A stretch of DNA of 58,779 nucleotides from Candidatus Desantisbacteria bacterium CG1_02_49_89 (GCA_001871075.1 MNUP01000123.1:1-58779); one strand, 5' to 3'; positions 1 to 6,728 are shown, counted from the first letter of the stretch. The notes: a model not told the origin generated them from the letters alone. Numbers and translations are program-made.

Positions 1-2
1 TA

Positions 3-98
3 CTACCCGATGATCCTAATCTACTTAAGTATTTGAAATCACTTTCCAAGTATCCATTTGAACCTAGTGTGGTGTCACATAAATCCCTTGACATTTGA
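3..98 (+). pseudogene. 3' end of an unidentified gene interrupted by a MITE
   Basis: An open frame runs in from the left edge and encodes LPDDPNLLKYLKSLSKYPFE, then enters the MITE at position 67 and stops at 96-98. If the MITE and one TA duplicate are removed, the same frame stays open to a stop near 360. No family is recognisable from so short a piece, and the AT-rich downstream half may be chance. It could be the damaged end of a real gene or just a short open stretch. Confidence 0.25.
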
Positions 99-230
99 TT
101 CTGCTTTGAGTTGTCATTGCGAGCGACCAAAGGGAGCGTGGCAATCTCGATTTTTAGGTCGAGATTGCTTCGTCGTTAACACTCCTCGCAATGACAGCCC
201 AAATGTAAAGATCTGTTAGAGACACCACAC
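67..230. mobile_element. 164-bp MITE, copy 1, TA target duplication
   Basis: This short non-coding element differs from the copy at 47077-47240 by a single base (C76 versus T47086). Its ends form an inverted repeat: it begins GTGTGGTGTC and ends GACACCACAC. A TA dinucleotide lies on both sides (65-66 and 231-232), as expected for the Tc1/mariner-IS630 class. The centre has its own hairpin (gcaatctcga against tcgagattgc) within a tgtcattgcgag...cgcaatgaca frame. No transposase is encoded, so mobility would have to be supplied in trans. Confidence 0.85.
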
Positions 231-334
231 TAGCTCTTTTGTCAATTGGTTCGTATTCACTCCGTTTATCTTACGAGATAATTATAGGCATAATTATATC
301 TATGTTTATTCTTGCCGGAATATATTATGTAGTA

Positions 335-666
335 ATTACCTGAAAAACGCACATTTTTGACAAATTTTCCGACGAGAGGGTGTTAATCCACAGATTACAC
401 TAACAGTGGTGTTTGTGGATTATGCATAAATATCTAAAAAAAATACAAATTCCCCTCGAAAGAACAGATTTTTTTACTTTAGAGAGTTACTTTTTCTTCA
501 ATAATTTGCAAATCAATAAAGAGAGCTTTCTTTTGTTATACTCGGGAAACAACCTTAGAAATGTTTATTATCCTATAACATTCTAAACAATTTGCAAAGT
601 CTCTTAATGAGAGATCCGACGAGAAGTGATAAAAATATAGGATGTTTTATGCGTTTTTCAGGTAAT
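335..666. mobile_element. candidate second MITE with 16-18-bp perfect terminal inverted repeats
   Basis: The sequence taattacctgaaaaacgc at 333-350 is the exact reverse complement of 651-668. The outermost TA on each side can be read as a target duplication, leaving a 332-bp AT-rich element. The interior carries ccgacgag near both ends and aatttgcaaa twice, and I see no gene in it. Only one copy is in the window, so the call rests on the termini alone. Confidence 0.5.
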
Positions 667-682
667 TAGATGGTATATTCGT

Positions 683-844
683 ATGGATCGATTATTTAAG
701 AAAAGCCTGCAGGAGAAGGAATTACAATTTTTGGGAAAAGCTTATTGTCCACGGTGCAGAAAATATTTTAAAGAAGTAGATTTTTCTATGGAGGTATGTC
801 CATACTGCGGAACCCCGCTATTAAAACAAAAGGATAACGAATAA
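683..844 (+). CDS. small zinc-ribbon protein (53 aa)
   Basis: This 53-residue reading frame starts MDRLFKKSLQEKE and carries two CxxC knuckles, CPRC at residues 22-25 and CPYCG at 39-43, spaced as in a zinc ribbon. The second half (MEVCPYCGTPL) is typical of small zinc-ribbon proteins. It starts 15 bases after the candidate MITE and is followed 50 bases later by a good intrinsic terminator, which supports a real transcription unit. There is no clear Shine-Dalgarno sequence, and the frame is open upstream of the ATG, so the true start could be earlier. The function is unknown; a nucleic-acid or protein-binding role is only a guess. Confidence 0.6.
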   Translation: MDRLFKKSLQEKELQFLGKAYCPRCRKYFKEVDFSMEVCPYCGTPLLKQKDNE

Positions 845-893
845 CATAGCACCTCTTTTATAATACACGATCGACAGTTTAGAGTTAAAAAAT

Positions 894-920
894 AAACCGG
901 AGATACGATCCGGTTTTTTA
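894..920 (+). terminator. intrinsic terminator after the zinc-ribbon gene
   Basis: Arms aaaccgga (894-901) and tccggttt (909-916) pair around a 7-base loop and run into a U tract. A degraded version of the same sequence lies at about 2968-2995, so the terminator itself seems to be part of a dispersed repeat. Confidence 0.75.
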
Positions 921-940
921 TTTATATTGTTGACTCGACC

Positions 941-970
941 AAAAAAGGGCCCTCATTTCTGAGAGCCCTT
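941..970 (-). terminator. intrinsic terminator of the minus-strand toxin-antitoxin operon
   Basis: Read on the minus strand, aagggctctca pairs with tgagggccctt around a short loop and ends in a T6 tract (complement of 941-946). It lies 37 bases beyond the antitoxin stop codon. Confidence 0.75.
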
Positions 971-1006
971 CGGTAAATCAATGCCCTAAATCAGGCTAAA
1001 ATAAAT

Positions 1007-1285
1007 TTAGACAGCCGTTTTTTGCTTTAAATGAGCCGCTTCATATTTGAGCCGTTCTATTATCCACACCCTGACCAATGTCCCGTATCCTATACCAACA
1101 CTGGAAGCCAGCTGTTTAAGCGCCTGGATCCTTCCTTCCTCCAGCAATACAGGAACCGCGTGCTTTTTGGGTTTAGGAAAATCAGCCCGTGTTTCTTCCA
1201 ACCCGCCGGCAAAATCAACAAAACTATGTTCATCCCAAAATTTTGCTTCGGACTCTTCTGTTTTGAATTTCGGTATTTTTCTCAT
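1007..1285 (-). CDS. CopG/BrnA-type antitoxin
   Basis: This is a 92-residue protein that starts MRKIPKFKTEESEAKFWDEH, which matches the CopG-type antitoxins that accompany BrnT toxins. The acidic WDEHS segment sits near the N-terminus and a basic, helical DNA-binding segment near the C-terminus (IGYGTLVRVWIIERL). The start at 1285 is chosen over the longer one at 1303 because GAGGAGGG lies 7 bases upstream of it, inside the longer frame. Known members bind and neutralise the toxin and repress the shared promoter. The gene follows the toxin directly, and a terminator ends the operon. Confidence 0.8.
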   Translation of the reverse strand: MRKIPKFKTEESEAKFWDEHSFVDFAGGLEETRADFPKPKKHAVPVLLEEGRIQALKQLASSVGIGYGTLVRVWIIERLKYEAAHLKQKTAV

Positions 1286-1299
1286 TCTTAGATCCCTCC

Positions 1300-1569
1300 T
1301 CATTTCTTTTTCCTCTCAAAAAGATTTCTTTCTTTGTAATCCATATCTCTTGCCGTGATAACCCGCACCGCACCTTTCCCTTTAGGTATTAGTACGACAG
1401 ACAAATATCTTCCTGCATCGCTTCTGCCCAGTGCCAAATAACGGCCTTCCCTTGTCTTGAGCAGTACGGGGTTGTTATAACAGGCTTCTTCCACTTCGTT
1501 TGGTATTACCTCATGCCTTAAAATGTGGGAGGTATTTTCTGAATCCCACTCATACGTTTTAAATTTCAC
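1300..1569 (-). CDS. brnT: BrnT family ribonuclease toxin
   Basis: The 89-residue protein has the BrnT layout: the N-terminal YEWDSENTSHILRHEV segment, the central ALGRSDAGRYLSVVLIP strand pair and the C-terminal RVITARDMDYKERNLF, with the R-x-I-(S/T)-A-R-x-x segment of this RelE-like ribonuclease family. It would cleave RNA when its antitoxin is lost. As in known brnTA operons the toxin comes first. Its 3' end lies just inside the longer antitoxin frame and 15 bases before the preferred antitoxin start, so the two are very likely translated together. A consensus promoter with an overlapping palindrome lies directly upstream. Confidence 0.85.
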   Translation of the reverse strand: MKFKTYEWDSENTSHILRHEVIPNEVEEACYNNPVLLKTREGRYLALGRSDAGRYLSVVLIPKGKGAVRVITARDMDYKERNLFERKKK

Positions 1570-1580
1570 TATACCCTACC

Positions 1581-1622
1581 TTTCTATATATAATATTATA
1601 TAGAAAATCTATATAATGTCAA
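1581..1622 (-). promoter_or_regulatory. brnT promoter with overlapping operator palindrome
   Basis: On the minus strand there is TTGACA (complement of 1617-1622), a 16-base spacer and TATAAT (complement of 1595-1600). A palindrome with 10-base arms, tttctatata (1581-1590) and tatatagaaa (1597-1606), covers the -10 box. This placement is what autorepression by the toxin-antitoxin complex would need. Confidence 0.75.
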
Positions 1623-2113
1623 GGAAAAAATGATTTTAAACTTAGTGGCGGCCGAACCCCTTCAAAACCGCAAAAGCACGCTGAGAGGGGTGCGGCAATC
1701 TAGATGCGAGATTGCTTTGTCGCTCCAAAATGCTTCCCTCCGCAGTTCCGATCCCTGCCCCGCCACAAATATTGGCGGGTAACGCAGGGACTTTCGGGTC
1801 AGAGCTAAACCTATGACCCTACAGTCGGAACTATAAGTGAGGTAACCCCCGCAGTTCGTTATTTAGTATCCCCCCAAGCCCCTTCGGGGCTAAAAAAGAG
1901 GACCTTCGCCCGCCAATAATCGTGGCGGGCTACGGCGCGGGGGTTTCGCTCCCAGCGAAAGGGCCTGCGAGCCAGAGCCCCGCCAGCTCCTAAGGAGCTT
2001 AACGGCGGGATCTACGGGTCAGGACTGAGCCAATGACCCTACGGCTGGGTTGATGGCTCTACTGCCGCAATGACAAATGAGTGCTGAAAATTTCAAAAAA
2101 ACCGGCGTTTTAC
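1623..2113. repeat. gene-free stretch of decayed dispersed repeats
   Basis: No convincing gene is present. The stretch is a patchwork of repeat pieces. A fragment of the tcattgcgag-type element lies near 1690-1725. There is a tccgatccctg...cagggac unit near 1746-1790, related to 3048-3095 and 22305-22360. Two versions of a gggtcag...atgaccctac unit lie near 1797-1825 and 2026-2042. Short cccgccaa/ttggcggg palindromes are scattered between them. These pieces look like the wreckage of several repeat families inserted into one another. Confidence 0.6.
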
Positions 2114-2142
2114 TTGACAAAACGATACATTTATGATACACT
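2114..2142 (+). promoter_or_regulatory. promoter of the RHH/RelE operon
   Basis: TTGACA at 2114-2119, a 17-base spacer and TACACT at 2137-2142 lie 20 bases upstream of the antitoxin start. The partial palindrome gatacatttatgatac within it could be the binding site of the antitoxin. Confidence 0.65.
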
Positions 2143-2161
2143 ATTGTTGGAGGTGATGATA

Positions 2162-2386
2162 ATGGCAGTTGAAAGATTGCTCGTGGTCTTGGACCCACCA
2201 ACAAAAAACCGTTTAAAAGAAATGTCCCGCAGGAATAAAGTTTCTGTATCTTCTATCGGGAGAGATCTTATTAAAGAAGCATTGGAACTTCATGAAGGTA
2301 TATACTGGGACGGGGTTGCATCTGAGAGAGAGAAAAGTTTTTCTAAACAAACTGCTTTAACACATAAAAAAGTCTGGAGGAAATAA
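2162..2386 (+). CDS. ribbon-helix-helix antitoxin of a RelE-type system
   Basis: This 74-residue protein begins MAVERLLVVLDPPTKNRL. A short beta strand (RLLVVLD) followed by two helices (KNRLKEMSRRNKVSVSSIGRDLIKEALELH) is the ribbon-helix-helix fold of CopG/MetJ-type repressors. The C-terminal half is the likely toxin-binding tail. The start at 2162 is preferred because GGAGGTG lies 6 bases upstream; the ATG at 2156 has no room for a ribosome site. The toxin gene starts on the next base after the stop codon. Confidence 0.8.
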   Translation: MAVERLLVVLDPPTKNRLKEMSRRNKVSVSSIGRDLIKEALELHEGIYWDGVASEREKSFSKQTALTHKKVWRK

Positions 2387-2707
2387 ATGCAGGCAGTTTA
2401 TCACCCCAAAGTCCTTTCTGAAGATATCCCCAGACTTAATAAAAACATTGCTGAAAGAATAAAAAAAGCGATAGAACAAAGATTAATGGCGGCTCCTGAG
2501 AAATATGGGGCAAGATTAAGAAAAGGATTGGGGGGTTATTGGAAATTGAGAGCCGGTGATTATAGAGTTATTTACAAAATCGCCGAAAGCAGGCACTCTG
2601 CCGAAATTAGGCCCTTTGGAAGGGGAAGTGTAGAACAGGAAGTTAGAATTATGGTCATCGGTCATAGAAAAGATGTTTATTCTGAAGCAGGCAGCCGTAT
2701 CTACTGA
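2387..2707 (+). CDS. RelE/ParE superfamily toxin
   Basis: The 106-residue protein has the RelE-fold pattern: helices at the N-terminus (EDIPRLNKNIAERIKKAIEQRL), then LRKGLGGYWKLRAGDYRVIYKI and the final strand VRIMVIGHRKDVYSEA. Family members cleave mRNA on the ribosome or inhibit gyrase; which of these applies here is not clear. A strong GGAGG precedes the ATG. Between YRVIYKI and VRIMVIGHR there are about 15-18 residues (AESRHSAEIRPFGRGSVEQE) more than most family members have at this hairpin turn. This could be a natural loop or an in-frame insertion of the kind seen in valS and nadC. Confidence 0.8.
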   Translation: MQAVYHPKVLSEDIPRLNKNIAERIKKAIEQRLMAAPEKYGARLRKGLGGYWKLRAGDYRVIYKIAESRHSAEIRPFGRGSVEQEVRIMVIGHRKDVYSEAGSRIY

Positions 2708-2730
2708 GAATCGTATAATACCTTGACAGT

Positions 2731-2915
2731 TGTCTTTGCGAGCCGAAGCCGCGAGCTGAAACCACGAGCAAAGCGTGGTGGGCAGCGTGGCGGGCAAGCG
2801 AAGTCCCAAAGGTCCCAAGGGGATCCCTTTGGGAGATCCCCTTGGGACAATCCCGTTTTTAACAACGGGATTGCCACGGGCTTTGCCTGCAGCTATGCCT
2901 GCACAATGACATCAA
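2731..2915. repeat. dispersed tcattgcgag-type repeat with an internal hairpin
   Basis: The first 60 or so bases (ttgcgagccgaagccgcgag... to cagcgtggcgggc) match 17125-17190 closely. The interior carries a palindrome around ccaaggggatccctttgg and another around aatcccgttttt-acgggatt. The far end, gcacaatgaca, is the inverted counterpart of the start. The whole has the architecture of the MITE core but is much longer. Confidence 0.65.
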
Positions 2916-3192
2916 AAAGCGTCAACTAATTAAGCGAACATCTGTAGATAATCGGTTAATAAAAAAAGAGCCGGAGATACGATCCAGTTTTTTTATTCAA
3001 TCACGGGAAACAGGGCAGAAGAGCCGGCCAGAAGTATAAGGGAGAACAGTTCCGATCCCTGTAGCCCAGATAAATCGGGGCTTAACACAGGGACCTGCGA
3101 GCCAGAACGAGGCTGATGGCTCTTCGGCCCGGACAGAAAAAAACCTCAAAAAGCCGCAAATCTCAGAAAAAAAGAAAAAATTACGTTTTTAC
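2916..3192. repeat. gap before rex: repeat fragments only
   Basis: The gap holds a mutated copy of the 894-920 terminator (about 2968-2995; the stem is broken by tccag for tccgg) and a ttccgatccctg...acagggacc unit (about 3048-3095). I found no gene in it. Confidence 0.5.
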
Positions 3193-3220
3193 TTGACAAA
3201 AAAATAAAATGTGATATAAT
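3193..3220 (+). promoter_or_regulatory. rex/hydrogenase operon promoter
   Basis: TTGACA at 3193-3198 and TATAAT at 3215-3220 are separated by 16 bases. This is a full consensus sigma-70-type promoter, and the Rex box begins 14 bases downstream, where bound Rex would block initiation or early elongation. Confidence 0.8.
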
Positions 3221-3234
3221 TTATCTTAATTAAC

Positions 3235-3252
3235 TTGTGAATAATTTCACAA
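3235..3252 (+). promoter_or_regulatory. Rex operator
   Basis: TTGTGAATAATTTCACAA consists of the perfect inverted repeat TTGTGA-N6-TCACAA, the consensus Rex box known from Gram-positive bacteria and Thermotogales. It lies between the -10 box and the rex start codon, so Rex very likely controls its own gene and the hydrogenase genes behind it. Confidence 0.85.
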
Positions 3253-3277
3253 AGTCCGCAGCAGACCCGCCGGAATC

Positions 3278-3907
3278 ATGAATTTTAAAAAAGTTCCTCT
3301 TACCGCGATCAGGCGGCTTTCCATTTACGCGAGGATGCTCGCGGGACTTGAAGCGGATGGAAAGCAGCAGGTTTCTTCAAGGGATCTGGGAGAAACAGCA
3401 AGCATACCTTCCACGCAGGTCCGCAAAGACCTCGCGTATTTCGGGCAGTTCGGCAAAAGAGGAAGCGGCTATTCGGTAAAGGAACTGGGCTTCAGGCTGA
3501 GGAAGATCCTGGGCATTGACCGCGCCTGGAATGTCGCGCTTGTGGGCGCGGGGAACCTCGGAAGGGCGCTCTTTTCTTACCCGGGGTTTAGCAAGCAGGG
3601 TTTCCGCATAGTCGCGGTTTTTGACAACAGCCCCGGCAAGGTCAACAAGTCCTGGAAAGGCACCAGGATACAGAGCATAAAAGAGTTAAGTAAGACGGTA
3701 AGGGAAAAGAATATATCCATCGGAATAGTAGCTGTGCCTGCGTCAGGCGCCCAGGAAGTCGCGGACGAAATGTGCAAAGCAGGAATAAAAGCAGTGCTCA
3801 ATTTCGCGCCTAAAAGGCTGAAAGTACCGACGGGCTGCATGCAGGCGAACGTTGATTTAGCGATTGAACTCGAAAATTTTTCCTATTACCTTTCAAAACT
3901 CAGATGA
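3278..3907 (+). CDS. rex: redox-sensing transcriptional repressor Rex
   Basis: The 209-residue protein matches Rex over its whole length. The N-terminal winged helix (about residues 5-75) includes STQVRKDLAYFGQFGKRGSG, the recognition-helix region conserved in the family. The Rossmann domain follows with VGAGNLG at residues 89-95, which binds NAD(H), and an acidic residue after the second strand (VAVFDNS). The C-terminal swapped helix contains VDLAIELENFSYYL. Rex binds DNA when NADH/NAD+ is low and lets go when NADH rises. A Rex box lies in its own leader. The last four bases overlap the start of hydB (ATGA), so the regulator is translationally coupled to the hydrogenase operon. Confidence 0.95.
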   Translation: MNFKKVPLTAIRRLSIYARMLAGLEADGKQQVSSRDLGETASIPSTQVRKDLAYFGQFGKRGSGYSVKELGFRLRKILGIDRAWNVALVGAGNLGRALFSYPGFSKQGFRIVAVFDNSPGKVNKSWKGTRIQSIKELSKTVREKNISIGIVAVPASGAQEVADEMCKAGIKAVLNFAPKRLKVPTGCMQANVDLAIELENFSYYLSKLR

Positions 3908-4965
3908 AAACCTTCTTTTTAACCCAACCGGACCTAAATAAATTCCTGGCTTCCATGCTTGGCAAGGGCTGTGAACTGTTCGCTCCGTTCAGGGTGATGG
4001 ACAGCATACGCCTTGAAAAGATCAATGACGCTTCAAAGCTGGGCGAGATCGTTCTTGACGGGGTCAGGGCTGACCAGCCGATGAAGTCCTTTTTCTTCTA
4101 CACCAAAGAAACAGTCGCAATCCTGCCGAAATCAGCGGCAAATCCCAATAAACCAGTAAAAAGACTTATAGTCGGCGCGAAGGGATGCGATCTGCATGCC
4201 CTTAAAGCGTTTGACAAGGCATACCTTGAAGAGGGTATAGTGCCTGAGCCTTTCTACCAGGAAAGAAGGCAGTCCACGTACATAATCGGCAGCGACTGCG
4301 GCTATTGCTTAGATTCGTGCTTCTGCACTTTGCTGGGTTCAAAACCGTTCCCGGTCGAAGGTTTTGACCTCAACCTTTCAAGCGCGGATGGCGGGTTCGT
4401 GATGGACGTGGGTTCGGACAAAGGCGAGGAGCTTATTGACGAGATGGGCAGGAGCGGGATCTCCGTCTCCGAAGTGCTTTCGCAGCAGATAGACGCGAGG
4501 AACAGGAAAAGGGATGAACTTACAAAACGCCTGGCAGAGGCAAATAAAGAGTTCGAGGTGCCTAAAAAATTCGATGACCTGTGCAGGCTTGCTTTCAATT
4601 CAGAGGTATGGAAAGGCCTTGCGGACGAGAAATGCGTCCAGTGCAACGGATGCCTGCATACCTGCCCCACCTGTTACTGTTTCCTTCTTTACGACACGAA
4701 GAAACAGGATATTTCTGAAAGGGTGAGGATATGGGACGCGTGCATAAACTCGGGTTACGGAAGGGTGGCAGGGGGAGCGAACCCGCGCCCGACTTTACAA
4801 GCCAGGCTGCGCCACAGGTTCTTCCACAAGTTCCTGTATTTCTTTGACAATTTCAATATGTTCGCGTGCAGCGGGTGCGGCAGGTGCTTCAATGTGTGCC
4901 CTGGCAAGATCGAAATACGCGACACCTTTAGACAGATTAGCTCAAAGGTCAAAGCTCAAAGCTGA
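3904..4965 (+). CDS. hydB: sulfhydrogenase beta-type iron-sulfur subunit (HydB/AsrA family)
   Basis: This 353-residue protein belongs to the family of sulfhydrogenase beta subunits and anaerobic sulfite reductase subunit A. It has an N-terminal domain with CGYCLDSCFC at residues 132-141, and two C-terminal [4Fe-4S] motifs, CVQCNGCLHTC starting at 244 and CSGCGRCFNVC starting at 322. These form an electron relay between the flavin subunit (the next gene) and a catalytic unit. In known group 3b hydrogenases the partners are the HydA and HydD subunits; neither is present here, and a group 4 catalytic core follows instead. The final codons (residues about 347-353) lie within a quasi-repeat array, so the repeat supplies the end of the protein. 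Confidence 0.85.
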   Translation: MKTFFLTQPDLNKFLASMLGKGCELFAPFRVMDSIRLEKINDASKLGEIVLDGVRADQPMKSFFFYTKETVAILPKSAANPNKPVKRLIVGAKGCDLHALKAFDKAYLEEGIVPEPFYQERRQSTYIIGSDCGYCLDSCFCTLLGSKPFPVEGFDLNLSSADGGFVMDVGSDKGEELIDEMGRSGISVSEVLSQQIDARNRKRDELTKRLAEANKEFEVPKKFDDLCRLAFNSEVWKGLADEKCVQCNGCLHTCPTCYCFLLYDTKKQDISERVRIWDACINSGYGRVAGGANPRPTLQARLRHRFFHKFLYFFDNFNMFACSGCGRCFNVCPGKIEIRDTFRQISSKVKAQS

Positions 4966-5220
4966 AAGCTGAAAGTTAAAAGCTATAAGATTTCCACGAA
5001 AACACTCCGCCCGTCTTTCAGCGGGCGAGACTTCACCCACCTAAAAGGATGGGCGAGGAAATCACGAAACAAACTTAACCACACGATTTCACACGATTTC
5101 CACAAGATTAATCTTCTACTTGACTCTTGACACTTAGCTTGCCCGCCAATCTTGCTGGGCGGGACTCTTGATACTAAAGATAATCACTGTAATCTCTTTT
5201 AAAATCATCGTAATCAGGAT
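4941..5220. repeat. quasi-tandem repeats between hydB and hydG
   Basis: The gap starts with aagctgaaagctgaaagtt-like units (4941-4985) that overlap the end of hydB. Then come cacacgatttcacacgattt units (5085-5110), the palindrome gcccgccaat-ctt-gctgggcggg (about 5140-5164) and aatcactgtaatc-like units (5181-5218) up to the hydG start. The cccgccaatcttgctgggcg palindrome recurs inside valS at about 26741-26763. No ribosome-binding site precedes hydG. Confidence 0.65.
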
Positions 5221-5223
5221 CTA

Positions 5224-6054
5224 ATGGAAAAGAACCCGTACCAGCCCATAGAGGCAAAATTATTGGACGTAATAACAGAAACCTCCAACATCAAGACTTT
5301 CGTGCTGCAGCCGCTTGAGGACATAGGGTTCAAAACCGGCCAGTTCATGGAGGTCACCTGCCCGGGCGTGGGAGAAGCTCCGTTCACGCCTTCGTCATCA
5401 CCCTTTATAAAGGAAAAGCTTGAGTTCACGATTATGAAAGCAGGCAGCGTAACAGCCGCCCTGCATGACATGAAGCCCGGGACAATCTTGGGTTTGCGCG
5501 GCCCGTTCGGTAAAGGCTACCCTCTTGAGGATTTTGAGGGAAAAGACGTGCTCATCGTGGGCGGGGGCGTGGGCCTTGCTCCCTTAAGGTCTTTGCTTCT
5601 TACTCTGTTAGAGGAAAGGAAAAAATACAAGAAAATACTGCTGAACTACGGCGCAAAGACACCGAACGACATCGTTTACAAGGGCTGCGTGTGCGGTTGG
5701 TGCGAGATAAAGCCAACGCTTGACGTGAGGCTCACGGTTGACAGTGATGACAACAACGAGCGGCCGAAAGGATGCGGGGTTGGGCTTGTGACAACCACGT
5801 GCGACGACCTTCCGTTAGACCCGAAAAAAAGCATAGCGATCGTGTGCGGCCCGCCTATCATGATGAAATTCACGACACTGAAGCTGCTGGACTGCGGCTA
5901 TGTACCAAAACATATATATCTTTCAATGGAAAAGAACATGTCATGCGGCCTGGGAATATGCGGTCACTGCATGCTGGACAAATACTTCTGCTGTAAGGAC
6001 GGGCCGGTTTTTACATACGAGCAGCTGAAGGACATTCCGGACATCTGGGCGTAG
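5224..6054 (+). CDS. hydG: sulfhydrogenase gamma-type FAD/NAD(P)-binding subunit (HydG/AsrB family)
   Basis: This 276-residue protein is a ferredoxin-NADP reductase-like flavoprotein. An N-terminal FAD-binding barrel comes first (FKTGQFMEVTCPGVGEAPFTPSS, about 36-60). The NAD(P)-binding domain follows, with GGGVGLAPLRSLL at about 113-125 and the VCGPPIMM segment near 207-214. A C-terminal [2Fe-2S] site has C241, C246, C249 and C256/257. It would exchange electrons between NAD(P)H and the iron-sulfur subunit HydB. Unusual is an extra cysteine cluster CVCGWC (155-160) in the loop after the second strand of the NAD domain, with C184 shortly after. The stop codon lies inside a perfect hairpin (6051-6087). 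Confidence 0.88.
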   Translation: MEKNPYQPIEAKLLDVITETSNIKTFVLQPLEDIGFKTGQFMEVTCPGVGEAPFTPSSSPFIKEKLEFTIMKAGSVTAALHDMKPGTILGLRGPFGKGYPLEDFEGKDVLIVGGGVGLAPLRSLLLTLLEERKKYKKILLNYGAKTPNDIVYKGCVCGWCEIKPTLDVRLTVDSDDNNERPKGCGVGLVTTTCDDLPLDPKKSIAIVCGPPIMMKFTTLKLLDCGYVPKHIYLSMEKNMSCGLGICGHCMLDKYFCCKDGPVFTYEQLKDIPDIWA

Positions 6055-6087
6055 TTAATTGCAGGGTCAATCCCTGCAATTAACTAC
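6051..6087 (+). repeat. perfect 16-bp hairpin spanning the hydG stop codon
   Basis: Arms gtagttaattgcaggg and ccctgcaattaactac pair perfectly around tcaat, and the TAG stop of hydG is in the left arm. There is no U tract, so it is not a classic terminator. It has the GTAG...CTAC outline of other hairpins in the window (13059-13108, 42858-42907). It could protect or process the long hydrogenase mRNA. Confidence 0.75.
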
Positions 6088-6228
6088 CAGTTAAAGGTTA
6101 AAAGTTAAAGGTTAAAAGTTTACCACATAAACTATATAAACTGCATCCGCAACCACGGATTAACTCGGATTAGCACGGATTGTAACTCTGTAAAGTTTAT
6201 AAACTATATAAACTATGGAAACTAAAAA
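6088..6228. repeat. quasi-tandem repeats before the polyferredoxin gene
   Basis: ttaaaggttaaaag units (6091-6121) are followed by cacggatta-type units (6154-6180) and two copies of aaactatataaact (6128-6141 and about 6200-6213). No coding potential is seen. Confidence 0.6.
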
Positions 6229-6726
6229 ATGAGCAAAAGACTGTACATAGACCTGGAAATATGCAACAAGTGCCCGGAATGCGTGGTAAAGTGCTCCTAT
6301 CTTTACCATCCCGGCAATAACGGCATAACGCGGCTGCGTGAAGAAGGGGCGTTCAACGCGATATGCAGACTTTGCGACAACGCGCCCTGCGTAACTTCCT
6401 GCCCCAACGACGCGCTCAAGAGGGACGAGAAGCGCTTTATAACAAGGAGCGGGTTCAAGTGCACGGGCTGCCATTCCTGCGTAGCAGCCTGCCCGTTCGG
6501 CACCATATTCACGGAAACGATCCCGTTTACGAATTCGCAGTGCGACCTTTGCATAAAGATCCTGAAGGAAGGCGGGGAGCCGGCCTGCGTTCCGACATGC
6601 CCGTACGGGGCTCTGAAATTCGGCGAGTTCGCGGAATCTGCCGAGGAATTCAAGGTGTTCGTGGGAGAGAGGATGCTGGTGCGGGCGCTCCCGTGGAAAA
6701 AACCGCTGCCGGTCAAGAAAAAATAA
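6229..6726 (+). CDS. hydrogenase polyferredoxin subunit (HycB/CooF-like)
   Basis: The 165-residue protein has four cysteine clusters of the HycB/HydN/CooF type: CNKCPECVVKC near the N-terminus, CRLCDNAPCVTSCP, CTGCHSCVAACPFG and CDLCIKILKEGGEPACVPTCP. It can hold four [4Fe-4S] clusters and act as an electron wire on the cytoplasmic side. Its position between the flavin module (hydB, hydG) and the membrane hydrogenase core suggests that it joins the two. The next gene starts two bases after the stop codon. No strong ribosome site precedes the ATG; an A-rich stretch is all that is seen. Confidence 0.88.
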   Translation: MSKRLYIDLEICNKCPECVVKCSYLYHPGNNGITRLREEGAFNAICRLCDNAPCVTSCPNDALKRDEKRFITRSGFKCTGCHSCVAACPFGTIFTETIPFTNSQCDLCIKILKEGGEPACVPTCPYGALKFGEFAESAEEFKVFVGERMLVRALPWKKPLPVKKK

Positions 6727-6728
6727 CC

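Noticed and set aside
6363-6728. Upstream in-frame extension of the NuoH-like gene
   Set aside because: It overlaps the polyferredoxin gene in another frame and encodes nothing family-like; the ATG at 6729 gives a normal-length protein.
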